Shown: positions 9,229-19,374 of the stretch, piece after piece | Position numbering within the stretch: position 1 is the first letter of the stretch | Layout: each line of letters starts with the position of its first letter | From: Harmothoe impar | Lineage: Eukaryota > Annelida > Polychaeta > Phyllodocida > Polynoidae | DNA length: 64,000 nucleotides | Direction of reading: 5' to 3' | Assembly: GCA_947462335.1 (NCBI GenBank) | Contig: OX381717.1 | Coordinates: 19,583,166 to 19,647,165 of the forward strand | The notes under the pieces: generated by a model | What the model saw: the letters and a program-made list of their open reading frames with translations, nothing else | The model's database searches: none | Told to the model about the DNA's origin: nothing | Program-made: the position numbers and the translations under genes

Positions 9229-9772
9229 AAGAGAAGTGTAAATGTAACACCCAAAAAAAACAATAAAATGATAAAAGAAATTTCCATCCCAAAAAAGTTA
9301 ACATCTATCCTAGTTACATATATATATATATAGAAATCCAAGTATATTTCTAAATTTCTAGAAATCTAGAAAACACTATATGAATGTACTATATATTTCT
9401 AGAAAATATTTCTAAATTTCTAGAAATCTAGAAAATATTTCTAGATTTCTAGAAATCTAGAAAGACAAACACTATATGAATGTACTACATTTCTAGAAAT
9501 ATCTCTAAATTTCTGGAAATCTAGAAATCTAGAATCTAAATTTCCAGAAATCTAGAAATTTAGAAATAATAATCATAAAAGATGGAAATTTCTACAAAAA
9601 AATAAAGTCCGGCGGGAAATAAAGTTTTGACAGCGCACATAAAAGTCACACTCTGTTCTCCCTGCCAAATACGTGAGTTTCTCACGGTACCCTGTACAAA
9701 GTTATATACATATATACATACACACATATCCTTATTATCGCATATATATATATATATATATACGTTATCAAA
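9229..9772. promoter_or_regulatory. TTCTAGAA palindrome array between polymerase and next gene
   Basis: After the polymerase stop, about 9345-9560 is filled with irregular repeats of TTTCTAGAAATCTAGAAA, giving many TTCTAGAA palindromes. An 18-base phrase containing TATGAATGTACTA occurs twice (about 9378 and 9474). TTCnnGAA is the core of metazoan heat-shock elements, so the array could bind heat-shock factor or serve as a replication or enhancer element. (TA)n tracts lie at about 9316-9332 and 9742-9762, the latter just before the next ATG at 9773. AATAAA at about 9262 could end the polymerase mRNA. No gene is present. Confidence 0.6.
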
Positions 9773-10918
9773 ATGACTGACACAGTTGACACAGTTCACC
9801 ATGCAATGTGGGAATACGACTGGGGCACTCAGAGCAACTTCTTGTCAGACTTGTGTGAGGGGTGGCGTGCACCCGAAAACTACAAATCACCTTCTAAAGG
9901 AGCTGTTAAGTACATACCACCCCACCGACCAAGTTGTCTAGCAACAGCTGGTTGTAGTTATAGCACGCCCCCTTCACCCAGCTCAAGTATCCAGAAGCAC
10001 GCGCCGACCCCTACCCGTAGCATTCCACTAACCAACCACAAACCGCAAACCATTGAAAAAACCACAAGTAACCACAAACCACAAACCACAGAGTGTTTAC
10101 ACTCTACACCGCTGTATACTAACCAATGGAGTATTGTTGCTAAAAACAACAAGGTTTCTAACATGTGTGGATGTCATAGCCACTTCTTCTGGGAGTTAAT
10201 TCCAACTAGCAATTTATCTTACTTTAGAGGAACTGTACCAGACACTGTCGACCACTGTATATCAAGCATGAACACATATAAAACCTTTTCAGAAGCTTTC
10301 TGGGATGGTTTCAATTACTGTATAACCAACCCAGGACTTGACATGTCATCATTGTTTAATCGTGACTACTGTCTAGGTGTGTACCAAATACATACCTCTG
10401 ACACGTGTCCTCGTCAGTATACTAGGTACACATTGGGTAGCGTAAAAGCCTTTCTGTTGTTCAATGAATCACTTCGAGTTCATCCTATCATTGGTGTATT
10501 CTGTCAATGTCACACCAACAACTCGGTGGATCCAGCTAGTATTCCATACAACATCTGTTTCAACTGTCTCCAATGCACTCTAGAGCTTAAAGCTATAGCC
10601 CCAATTGGTGTAATCGAGCACTTTTCCTATGAGTGTAACTTTAAAGTGAATTTCCTCGCAGCACTACAGCGAGGAGTAAGAAACTCAAGTGTGTATTTCC
10701 TAGCTCAATCTCTTTTTGAACCAGGTATTTCCATGACAAAAGAAATACCAAAGAAAAGTGCCTTTCTCAACTTCTGGAATATAAAAGGTCGACACTACAC
10801 AGAACTAGCAAAGCACAGTTCTAATATGTCTTTCTGTCTCATGTGTGCCCATGCTGGAAATGGATTTGTACCATTCTTGTGTTCTACCTGTAGAAAAAAG
10901 AAGTTGAACACAGATTGA
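9773..10918 (+). CDS. Unrecognised Cys-rich viral-element protein (381 aa)
   Basis: A complete 381-residue frame. The N-terminus is acidic and aromatic (EYDWGTQSNF). Residues ~60-110 are Pro/Thr/His-rich with a repeated NHKPQT phrase. The remainder looks folded, with paired Cys: C-x-C near 243, CFNCLQC near 263, and a C-terminal CLMCA...CSTC zinc-binding-type motif ending in basic KKKK-like residues. A nuclear zinc protein of the replication or egress machinery is possible, but I recognise no family. It is the last gene before the hairpin cluster. AATAAA at 10947 and 10963 could be its polyadenylation signals. Confidence 0.65.
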   Translation: MTDTVDTVHHAMWEYDWGTQSNFLSDLCEGWRAPENYKSPSKGAVKYIPPHRPSCLATAGCSYSTPPSPSSSIQKHAPTPTRSIPLTNHKPQTIEKTTSNHKPQTTECLHSTPLYTNQWSIVAKNNKVSNMCGCHSHFFWELIPTSNLSYFRGTVPDTVDHCISSMNTYKTFSEAFWDGFNYCITNPGLDMSSLFNRDYCLGVYQIHTSDTCPRQYTRYTLGSVKAFLLFNESLRVHPIIGVFCQCHTNNSVDPASIPYNICFNCLQCTLELKAIAPIGVIEHFSYECNFKVNFLAALQRGVRNSSVYFLAQSLFEPGISMTKEIPKKSAFLNFWNIKGRHYTELAKHSSNMSFCLMCAHAGNGFVPFLCSTCRKKKLNTD

Positions 10919-11004
10919 AATGATTGACGTTTTGTATAAAGCTGTGAATAAAGAACGCTTTGAAATAAATTTGAATGTGTCTTTTGTGTTTTAACCTAAA
11001 GCAA

Positions 11005-11386
11005 AACTTGGATGGTGGATAATGTACTCCTTCGTTTGATTAAGTGAGTTCACTCCGCTCACTCACTTAACCCTCCTCATCGTATTCTCCACCAACTAAG
11101 TTGTTTATGATATATATATATATATAAGACTCAAGATTAGAATATAGAACTTAGACGGTGGACATCTACTCCCTCGTTTGCTTTAGCCGGTTCACTCCGT
11201 TCACCGGCTAAATCCTCCTCCTCGTATACGCTGTCCACCCTCTAAGTTCTCATTACATTTATTATCATAACAATAAGACTTGAATTGGAGGGGTGGGTGA
11301 TGTGTCACGGGTTTGTTCGTTCACTCCGCTCACTCCGCTCACTCACGAAACCCGTCACACCTTACACACCCACCCCTCCAATTCAA
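11005..11386. repeat. Three related long hairpins at the right end of the viral element
   Basis: Three imperfect palindromes of about 98-107 bp occur at 11005-11102, 11148-11248 and 11280-11386. The first two share a plan: AACTTNGANGGTGGA, a TACTCC(T/C)TCGTTTG phrase, an inner stem around TTCACTCCG(C/T)TCAC, then CCTCCTC, TCGTAT, TCCACC and AAGTT. The third keeps the TTCACTCCGCTCAC loop inside a different outer stem (TTGAATTGGAGGGGTGGG). Spacers contain a (TA)n tract and AATAAGACT-like runs. They lie downstream of the last viral gene, so replication, packaging, terminator or small-RNA-precursor roles are all open. Confidence 0.8.
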
Positions 11387-11394
11387 TTCCAATC

Positions 11395-11763
11395 CAGTAT
11401 TACGCAATGTAGTGCAATAACAATGTAGGTTAGTAAGTCAGGGTATTGCGCAATATTATGCAATAAGAAACTAGAGTAGGTTAGTAAGTCAAGGTATTGC
11501 ACAATATGGTGCAATACCAATGTAGAGTAGGTTAGTAGGTTAGTAGGTCATTGACATTGTATAAGTAGGTCATATGACGTCACTTCCTGTGAATACTGCT
11601 CTCTGATTGGCTGAGAGCCTTCTAAGTAGGTCAAGTGACGTCACATCCGTTTGGTAAGTATGTCAACTTTGGGGTAGTAGCTGTTTCTATGCGCTGAGTT
11701 TGCTCCTCTATACTACTTACAGATGCTATGTAAAACTCACAAAAGTGTAAATTTCATTAATAG
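11395..11763. promoter_or_regulatory. TTGCNNAATA repeats and duplicated TGACGTCA (CRE) sites
   Basis: From 11395 to 11560 a ~50-60-bp unit recurs (GGTTAGTAAGTCA then GGTATTGCNCAATAT), followed by runs of GTAGGTTA. Two copies of AAGTAGGTCANNTGACGTCAC-like sequence follow at about 11563-11585 and 11625-11647, each containing a perfect TGACGTCA (cAMP-response element) and followed by TTCCTG or ATCCG. A CCAAT box (ATTGGCTGAG, reverse) lies between them. This is probably the terminal regulatory region of the viral element. The exact element boundary before the SLC6 exon at 11764 cannot be fixed from one copy. Confidence 0.5.
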
Positions 11764-13498
11764 GGAGGTATTTACGTGCTGACACTGATGGACTACTATG
11801 GACCCCCTGTATGTCTCCTTATGGTTGGATTGCTGGAAGTACTGGTCGCATCATGGATTTATGGTCAGTAACATTACACAAATTCGTGAGAATCTAATTA
11901 ACACCAATAATTACTTAAACTGATATGTTACCAGGCATCCTAAACTAGTCTTATAACAATAGGCGGGGTGGTGATATTATAAGGGTCGAAATCTTTTATT
12001 CTCCCCGGCCCATCAAAAATCACACATGTTCCCGCTCCTTTGTAGCATAGAAGCATGCAGGATTTTTTGTTCAAAACAGGTGGAATCTTTTGACCCCCCC
12101 AAAAAAAACAAAAAAAAACACCAACCACCCTGTTAGAAAATGAGCCCACCCTAAGATTATTAAAATTGTTATATCTGTATACAAGATTCTGGTTTACATT
12201 CACCAGGATCCGGCCGTTTGCTAAGTGACCTGGCTTCGATGACGGGTTGGCGCCCAAACTATCTTCAGTTTTTCACTGTCTTCTGGAAAGTGCTTTCTCC
12301 CATTACACTCTTAGTAAGTATAGAATCATTCACAGCCTAAACACAGAGAGAAAATATTCCAAAAACCATTCCTTTTTATTTGTCAGCTGTATGATATGAA
12401 TGTTTATCCAGACTGCACTGTGAATTGTTTGGGGTATTCCTTTTGTTTTGCTCTGGCATCTGAGCATTTCATGTACAGTTCCCTATCCTCCCTGGTGGCT
12501 GGCTCCTGCTTCCCTAGTGTTTGGATCTACCACGCTGTAGCTTCATCCCACTGTAGTCGTGGCTAGTGTGACTCTTTCTCAGGCGCTTCTCACAGTTTAA
12601 TTTGAAAAGTGATTTCAAGGTGCATTGTTGTGTGCATTCCTTTCTGGGTGTAAGGAAGCTCTGGATAAGTTGATATGAATAATCCCTTTGTTAAAGCCTC
12701 ATTAGTACATGTATGTATACTGTTTTTCTCACCCTAGTGTGTCATGCTGTCAATATTTCTTGACTGGTACTCCCCGAGTTATGGCGCTTACATATTCCCG
12801 ATGTGGGCGAATGTCTTGGGATCAATGGTGACCACTATTGAGCTACTCCCCATCCCTGGCATAATCATTTACAAACTTTGTATGACTAAGAACAGAAAGG
12901 TGAGTTATCCATTTAAGGGCTTTATAATGCTTCAATGCAAATATGAAAACAATATAAAATATTATATGATCAAAATATAAATGTATATATCAAAGCTCCC
13001 CCTAAAATTGATCAATGAATTCATAGATGGCTAGTTTAGGATTATGCATTACACTTCTCAGTTGAATTGAATTAAGGAAACTTGTATTTGTTTCATTTCA
13101 CTTACAGTTATATTAGACAATTGCCCTAAATAGCAATGGTGCAGGGTGGTTAGAGTGGGGGACCAAATTTCATTGGGAATATCCTGCAAGCTACCGTCAC
13201 TGTGCCATAATAAATATTAACCTTGAAATGGAGACAATCTAGATGCCTTTCAGTGGGGGGGGGTCATAAAGAACTTTAGCCCGTCAAGTGGAAATCAGTC
13301 TTTTGTGAAGGAATGATCACTACCTTAGAATATTGATATTTTCTAAAAAATAAAATTAAAAAAAAGAATGAACCCATATTTCTCTTCCAGGACCTGTGGA
13401 GCCTAATCCGTCCGGGGGCTGACTGGGGCGCTGAGGCCAGAGAGGAACTCATGAGCTGTCCACCTGAACCAATAAAGGTTACAGCAACCCAAGATTAA
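11764..13498 (+). CDS. SLC6 Na+/Cl--dependent transporter, C-terminal four exons
   Basis: Exons: 11764-11863, 12207-12313, 12738-12899, 13391-13498. All junctions are AG/GT and phases join (1, 0, 0), giving 158 residues and a TAA stop. Exon 1 (GGIYVLTLMDYY, then WIYG) matches the extracellular loop/TM10 region of SLC6 transporters. Exon 2 (MTGWRPN, then FWKVLSPITLL) is the TM11 signature. Exon 3 is TM12 and exon 4 the cytoplasmic tail. The family couples uptake of amino acids, amines, GABA or osmolytes to sodium and chloride at the plasma membrane. The substrate cannot be told from this part. Earlier exons would lie left of the viral element or are lost. A polyadenylation-like ATTAAA lies near 13722. 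Confidence 0.9.
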
Positions 13499-13798
13499 GG
13501 TACATGATGAAGTCCCTTAGACCTTGCATATTGTACTGTTAGTACAGCCAATTTTCTACATTCTGACTTTGATTAACAGTGAGCCGATTTCATTAGAAAA
13601 ATATATAAGAACACCCATATAGAGGCCAGTCTACTGTCTACTGTAGGAAGGCAATTCAACCACTAGTTTAGCACCCACCTTGTATTTAAACCACTGTAGC
13701 TGTATAACATAATTTCTGTATTATTAAAGACATATGGACATCAATCTGACTCTTGTGTGCTCCTTTTAGGAATATCTTAGCCAATCACCAATATCGGT

Positions 13799-14055
13799 GA
13801 AGTGGGGAGTATTAACTCTTAAAGGGTGGCATAATGCATCAATGCATCGTGGCCTTGGTCGTCATGATGCATAAATGCAGCCCTGGAGAGTGACTCATCA
13901 GTGCTACATTCAAGCATCATGCCAACCTTATGAGATTGGGACACTTTTGAAGGGTTGGCATGGTACACCAATGGAGCACTGGCGAGTTACTTGCCGGGGC
14001 TGCATCCGTGTATCGTGACGACAAATGTCATCTTTATTGACATCCGTCCTTTAAG
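13799..14055. repeat. Dispersed family A: CTCGC/GCGAG palindromic repeat with TGCATCATGACGAC core
   Basis: A ~240-bp imperfect inverted repeat beginning near CTTTAAGG and ending near CCTTTAAG, with TGCATCATG..GACGAC and GGCGAGTTACTCGCC-like cores. Other full or partial copies lie at about 30330-30420, 32084-32310, 32350-32440, 36790-36880, 37600-37690, 39555-39770, 39985-40190, 41525-41640, 42109-42345, 42885-43010 and, split by a MITE, 55447-55489 plus 56443-56602. Terminal inverted repeats and internal palindromes suggest a non-autonomous DNA transposon. No protein is coded. Confidence 0.7.
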
Positions 14056-14797
14056 TATTAAGAACCAATTGTCAACCCACACCCTAACACCCAATATCAT
14101 CCGGCCATAATCATGCTCATGAACATGGAAAAGTATCAGTGATATCTATTGGCAATGTTAATAGTGTCATCACATCCTTTCTGGGCAAATTAATACAAAT
14201 GTAAATTGGATTAAATCATCATCTTCTAATTACTTCAATTCTTGAATTAGACTGGTGTTGCCCCGTCTTTATTCTTCATTGCATAGTATTTGTCAGGCCT
14301 AAGATGAATTATTGGACAGACTGACTAACCTGATCCAAAGTTTGGCCTCTGGAACACTACCTTTGGGAGAGTGCATGTATTCTAACACCCCCAAATAGGG
14401 ACATTTTGCAAGCACAAAAACACACCAAGATTTGGGGCCTTTTTTCCTGTGCGAGAACCAGTATGTAGAGAACGCAGAATGTGCACCACATATACCTACA
14501 CAATAAACTAGAGAGAACGAGAAATCCCACAGTATGAGAACAGAGACGTGGTGTGTTACTTCTCTTTTTTACCACTTACTTGCTTTCAAATGTCAACACT
14601 CAAATTATAAGACATTAAACCCAACATTATGTGGTTACTCTCTAGGGCTACATTTAGGCATCATAACGACAAGAGCTCTGGCTGCATTAAATTGTTATGT
14701 AGTCCTTAAAGGGTTGACATTTTCTCATCACAGGTAGATGGAAAGAGTGACAGTAGATGTAAATACTTGTAAACATGGTTCCCAGATATGATCATCA

Positions 14798-15106
14798 GGC
14801 TCACGACCTTGGGCCAATGTTTTTGTCTCTGACCGGGTGCCGTCTTTGACCAGGTGCCGTCTCTGACCAGCTGCAGTCTATGACCAGGTGTCAAAAAAAG
14901 GTGTTTTATAAACAATTATACTCATATATATAAGGATTTGTGAAAACGTTATGGCGGTTGCTATATATTTATAACTATGATTATAATTAGCCTCCTGCTG
15001 TTGGTATTTTGACCTTATCAAGCCAAGCCGGTCAGAGACGGCACCTGGTCAGAGACTGCACCCGGTCAGAGACAAAAACATTGGCCTAAGGTCGTGAGAC
15101 ATAGCC
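14798..15106. mobile_element. Dispersed family B MITE, copy 1
   Basis: Ends are inverted (GGCTCACGACCTTGGGCC and its complement with AGACATAGCC). Each end carries head-to-tail 16-17-bp units of the type GACCGGGTGCCGTCTCT in opposite orientations. It is flanked by ATCA on both sides, a probable 4-bp target duplication. Related copies are at 20607-20907 and 49315-49669. Confidence 0.75.
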
Positions 15107-15467
15107 ATCAGTTGTCTGTTTAAAATGCTGTCTGCAGGTGAACCATTTGTAGGCAGGATGAACTATGGGAATATGACATGCACATTTGACCCTTCATCAT
15201 GATGTATGAATGCAGACCTGGCCAGTCACTTAATTGCTAGTGCTGCTATCATGCATCATGACATCTTTATGGGGTATATAATGCTGCAAGATTATGATAC
15301 ATCTTGAAGATGAGGAATTTCTCAGCCCTTAAAAGGATGATTAATAACCTATGCTTGGTGAGTGTAGGTTATTTGTACACTTTGCTCTATATACAAGTGC
15401 CTTGGAGAATGTGGAAATGGGGCATTTTGAGCGTTCAGCCCACAAAGCTGCCTTCAGCCCACACCCT

Positions 15468-15605
15468 CAGAAAAGTGAGAGTCATTGTCGCTAAAACTAC
15501 CCTCATCTGAGAGTCAGGCAGGTAAAACTACCCTCACCTGAGCGTCGGGCAGTGCCTAACCCTCAGGTGAGGGTAGTCTTAGCGACAATGACTGTCACTT
15601 TTCTG
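15468..15605. repeat. Hairpin element, family H
   Basis: About 138 bp forming a near-perfect hairpin. CAGAAAAGTGAGAGTCATTG at the left is matched by its complement at the right, and the inner stem is ACTACCCTCANCTGAG against CTCAGGTGAGGGTAGT. A half-copy lies at 29638-29700. Size and symmetry fit a foldback MITE. Transcripts would fold into a long double-stranded RNA. Confidence 0.7.
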
Positions 15606-17064
15606 TGTGTGCACATAGAGAATTACTTTGTTAGATAACAGCTCACACCGTGCCATTAGTCAACAAAAGTGGCGTTAAAGCACAAAAGCCTTCAGGCCAC
15701 AATGGCTTTCAGAGCACTGAATGTTGTTCCCAGTGGGATAGCATATCCAAAGATAGTGCATCAAGTGTCACCCAGATCTGAATGCCTTTTGTACTTGGTT
15801 GACTGTAGGCTACTGTCTGCTGATAATAGATGTGCTGATTCCAGTGTGTACGTGTAAACCTTCTGAATGGTAAGTGTGAGAACCAAGTCCCACCTATGAC
15901 TAATGATAACATAGATAACATATGGTACACAAGTTCTCATTAATTCTGCTAATTGGTCGGGCCTTTATTCATCAACTCAACTGCCACCTGGTGTGATCTA
16001 AAGAATTACAATTAACGTTTATATAACGTTAAATCAACGTTTTTTAAGGTTATTTCTTTATTTCAACAATGTCATGATACCAGCTGATAACATTTATGAA
16101 CATGGCTTTCTTTTCTAGGAACCATGCAATATATAAAACAAGTGTCAAAGATGGACACAGTGTAACCCCCTAAGTGCAGAGCTGTGAATATAATAGTTGG
16201 AGTATGAAGTCTGCATGAATATGTATGGATCGTGATTCCAACACTAAATTGAGAATAATTGGATATAATTACATGAATTGTATTTCCAGAACAGAAAAGG
16301 ACATATAAGCCAGCACATCATGAACTACTAAAAATCTAAATTTAGAATAAGTTATAAGAATTATGGTCATTTCAATCTGTCTATGGGGATTAGCACTGAT
16401 GTGATATTTTATCGATTTCATGAAATATTTAGACACCTATAGATTTAAGTCATGTGCAATATAGAAAATGTAAGGCTTAGAGCATCACGTGTCATCATTT
16501 CATGATGTGGAGCAATCTCCAAGCATACGGGAGAAATACATTCTATACTGGACGATAATTGGGAATAAAAAAGCACATGGTGATAGAATCTCTCAAGAAA
16601 AAAACGTGGAAAATCGTGGAACAAACGTTATTTTCTGGAGGTTAACCAGTGAACGTTGATCTAACATTATGCAGGAAAACGGTATCTACTAAACTTCAAA
16701 TTAACCTCAAGTTAACATCATTCATTTGTAGTTATTAGGGATACATTAAAACAACGTTGATATAGTGTTTTCTCATAGCGTTTTCAGATTTACTTCTGAA
16801 TAACCTTGATCAATGTTGGATTGACGTTCTTTTTTTTGGATTGACGTTCTTTTTTTTACCTGGGATGCCAGTAATTAGCCAAATATACAGGTAGAATCAA
16901 GTTGAGAACTGGCCTCTTGAGTGGTCTTCGAGGGCCGACACATCATAGACACGTCTGCCCTGGGTAGACTCTCCTGTGCCTAGATTTTTTTGTGGCCTGA
17001 AAGAAAGCTGACCCGAGAGCCCAGACTGGTAAGTAAAGCCAGTATATATATATATAAATATGTA

Positions 17065-17225
17065 TTTCGCTGATTTTGATATCTGTGAAAATATGTACAG
17101 AGTGAAAATTTATCCAATATAGCTCTGTAACAACCATCATTCAAATCTCTGAATTTAAATACCAGCGAAATGTTTAATAATTAGCAAAACCGCGGATATT
17201 TATACCAATATTTACGTATACAGTA
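17065..17225. repeat. Dispersed family G, copy 1 (inverted relative to others)
   Basis: AT-rich element containing GAAAATATGTACAGAG, TTTATCCAATATAG and a terminal TATTTATACCAATATTTACG. The same phrases, in the opposite direction, occur at 30558-30755, at 49193-49314 continuing after 49669, and at 54968-55165. Probably a non-autonomous DNA transposon. Confidence 0.65.
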
Positions 17226-17364
17226 GTCAGAAACGGGTTAAGGAGAGGTTCTGGAGAGCTGACTTCAGTCACTCAGGTGATGCGAACTGGACCGAAAACA
17301 TGCATGTATAGTGTAGGATGATATGTAAATGGTCTCTACGTAATAGTAAACCCCTAGAATATAA

Positions 17365-17475
<111 letters not shown>

Positions 17476-17617
17476 TACACAAGCCTGAGCCGAACATAAG
17501 TGTTCGGTTCTGGCTTGATCCATATAATCTTTGGATTATGGTGATCAACTGAACTTAAAGGCACCCACGGTAGTTGGGGATGGCAAATAATTTAGGGCAG
17601 TTGGTCAGATATTATGC

Positions 17618-18048
17618 AAGTTGCTAGGCATAGAATGTTTGGAATAACTGTTGTAGTGGAATGGTCCTAGCAACATGACAATAGTTCCAATAGAATCCTG
17701 AGGGCTTTTATACTGGGGGTAGGTATGGTCAAATAGCTTCTATTCCCACTTATTGTGCCGGTTGCTAGACATGGAATGTTTGGAATTGCTGTTGCTAGGT
17801 AACAGAGTGGTCCTAGCAACATGACAATAGTTCCATTAGAATCCCCAGGGCTTGTATACTAGGGGAGGTATGGTCAAATAGCTTCTATTCCCACTTATTG
17901 TGCCGGTTGCTAGGCATGGAATGTTTGGAATCGCTGTTGCTAGGTAGCAGAGTGGTCCTAGCAACATGACAATAGTTCCATTAGAATCCCCAGGGCTTGT
18001 ATACTGGGGGAAGGTATGGTCAAATGCTTTCTGTTCCCAATGATTGTG
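17618..18048. repeat. Tandem repeat, three units of about 145 bp
   Basis: Three consecutive units start near 17618, 17761 and 17907. Each contains GTTGCTAG, TGGAATGTTTGGAAT, GGTCCTAGCAACATGACAAT and a TATGGTCAAA ending. GTTGCTAGG and CCTAGCAAC are inverted within each unit. The first unit is the most diverged, so duplication of units 2 and 3 is the younger event. No coding frame is shared between units. Confidence 0.85.
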
Positions 18049-18357
18049 CCCTATTAGGGCAATTGTACTTTTGGGTGATTGACAGGCATGACCTCAGGTC
18101 ATCTGCTGACCTGGGGTCACACCTGTAAATCATCTTCAGATTTTGATGAAATTATTACCACAGGAATGATTGCCCTACATTGGTATTTGAGAATTCAGCA
18201 TACATGTAAAGTAACATGTAGGTAGAAATATATATGTTCTAGCTCTGTACGAAAGGGGCAATGCCATTATAAGAACAGGAGTTGCATAAAATCACTAAAA
18301 CCTTTTTTGCATGATATCTCTAAACAGTTGTTTTAATTATATATATATAGGTAGATA

Positions 18358-18422
<65 letters not shown>

Positions 18423-18436
18423 CCAATAACTCGTCA

Positions 18437-18830
18437 TGAGAGTTGTTGGCGTATATCACACCAGAGGGAGTTAGGGTCTACCTTTGTAGGTTCACCAATC
18501 TCACACTAGGGGGCATTGGGGAATTAGGTCGTTGGACCTTTACCGGTCATTCACTGTATGTACATGGGCCGACCAACAAGGCCTAACTGTTGGTGGTCCA
18601 TTTATTATTTTTTCTGTGAATTCTGAAGTATATCAGGGTAATAGTGGTAATGAGAGTTGTTGGCGTATATCACACCAGAGGGAGTTAGGGTCTACCTATG
18701 TAGGTTCACCAATCTCACACTAGGGGGCATTGGGGAATTAGGTCGTTGGACCTTTACCGGTCATTCACTGTATGTACATGGGCCGACCAACAAGGCCTAA
18801 CTGTTGGTGGTCCATTTATTATTTTTTTTC
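18437..18830. repeat. Tandem duplication of a ~180-bp sequence
   Basis: Sequence from GAGAGTTGTTGGCGTATATC to CCATTTATTATTTTTT occurs at 18437-18617 and again at 18651-18830 with only one or two differences, so the duplication is recent. The internal TACATGGGCCGACCAACAAG and GTTGGTGGTCCA parts form small inverted repeats. No gene was recognised in 17226-19374 apart from repeats. Confidence 0.85.
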
Positions 18831-18931
18831 TTATAAGATTGTAATAAATGAGGCCGCCTAACCTCGATTTGGTAGGGGCAAAAGTATTACTGTGTCATGT
18901 CTCGTTCATACACTTAACGTATCACGGGGGG

Positions 18932-18962
<31 letters not shown>

Positions 18963-19374
18963 CAGGTATTTATAGGTGTATATATAGGTATATCTTTACA
19001 AAACAGCTGCTCTGGATTGGAGATTGAGAGCCTTGAGCTTTTGCCATCCATGTGTTGACACTTTTGGAATGTGAAATGAAACTCATATGTTTTGACTTTT
19101 TGCCACTTTTTTCTTCTTGTCCCACTACGACAAATGCCAGCAATCCTCAGAAAAACTTAGTATTTTTTTGTGATTTTGCACTAAATGTCAATGCTGCTAT
19201 CCATAACTTGACGACCATCAGTACTCCCAGGAACCTCCCTAATGTCACCTGTTGCTATTTAACCCTTATCTTACTACCTGGGTCCTGTTGTACTTTACAG
19301 AAGGAAAGGCCTCAAAATGGAAGTATACGCTGCCTCGTCAGGATAATGAGGTGCCAGACAACATCACAGACATC

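Larger units (their letters stand above)
13499..17064. other. Gene-free repeat-rich stretch
   Basis: This holds an inverted-repeat family copy at 13799-14055, a MITE at 14798-15106 and a hairpin at 15468-15605 (listed separately). From about 16010 to 16870 it is AT-rich with many short AACGTT palindromes (for example ATATAACGTT) and a duplicated TTGGATTGACGTTC phrase near 16820-16850. I see no exon with coding character and no RNA gene. Confidence 0.5.

Noticed and set aside
9345..9560. CRISPR-like array
   Set aside because: Units are palindromic, irregular and contiguous with no unique spacers, and the host is an animal.
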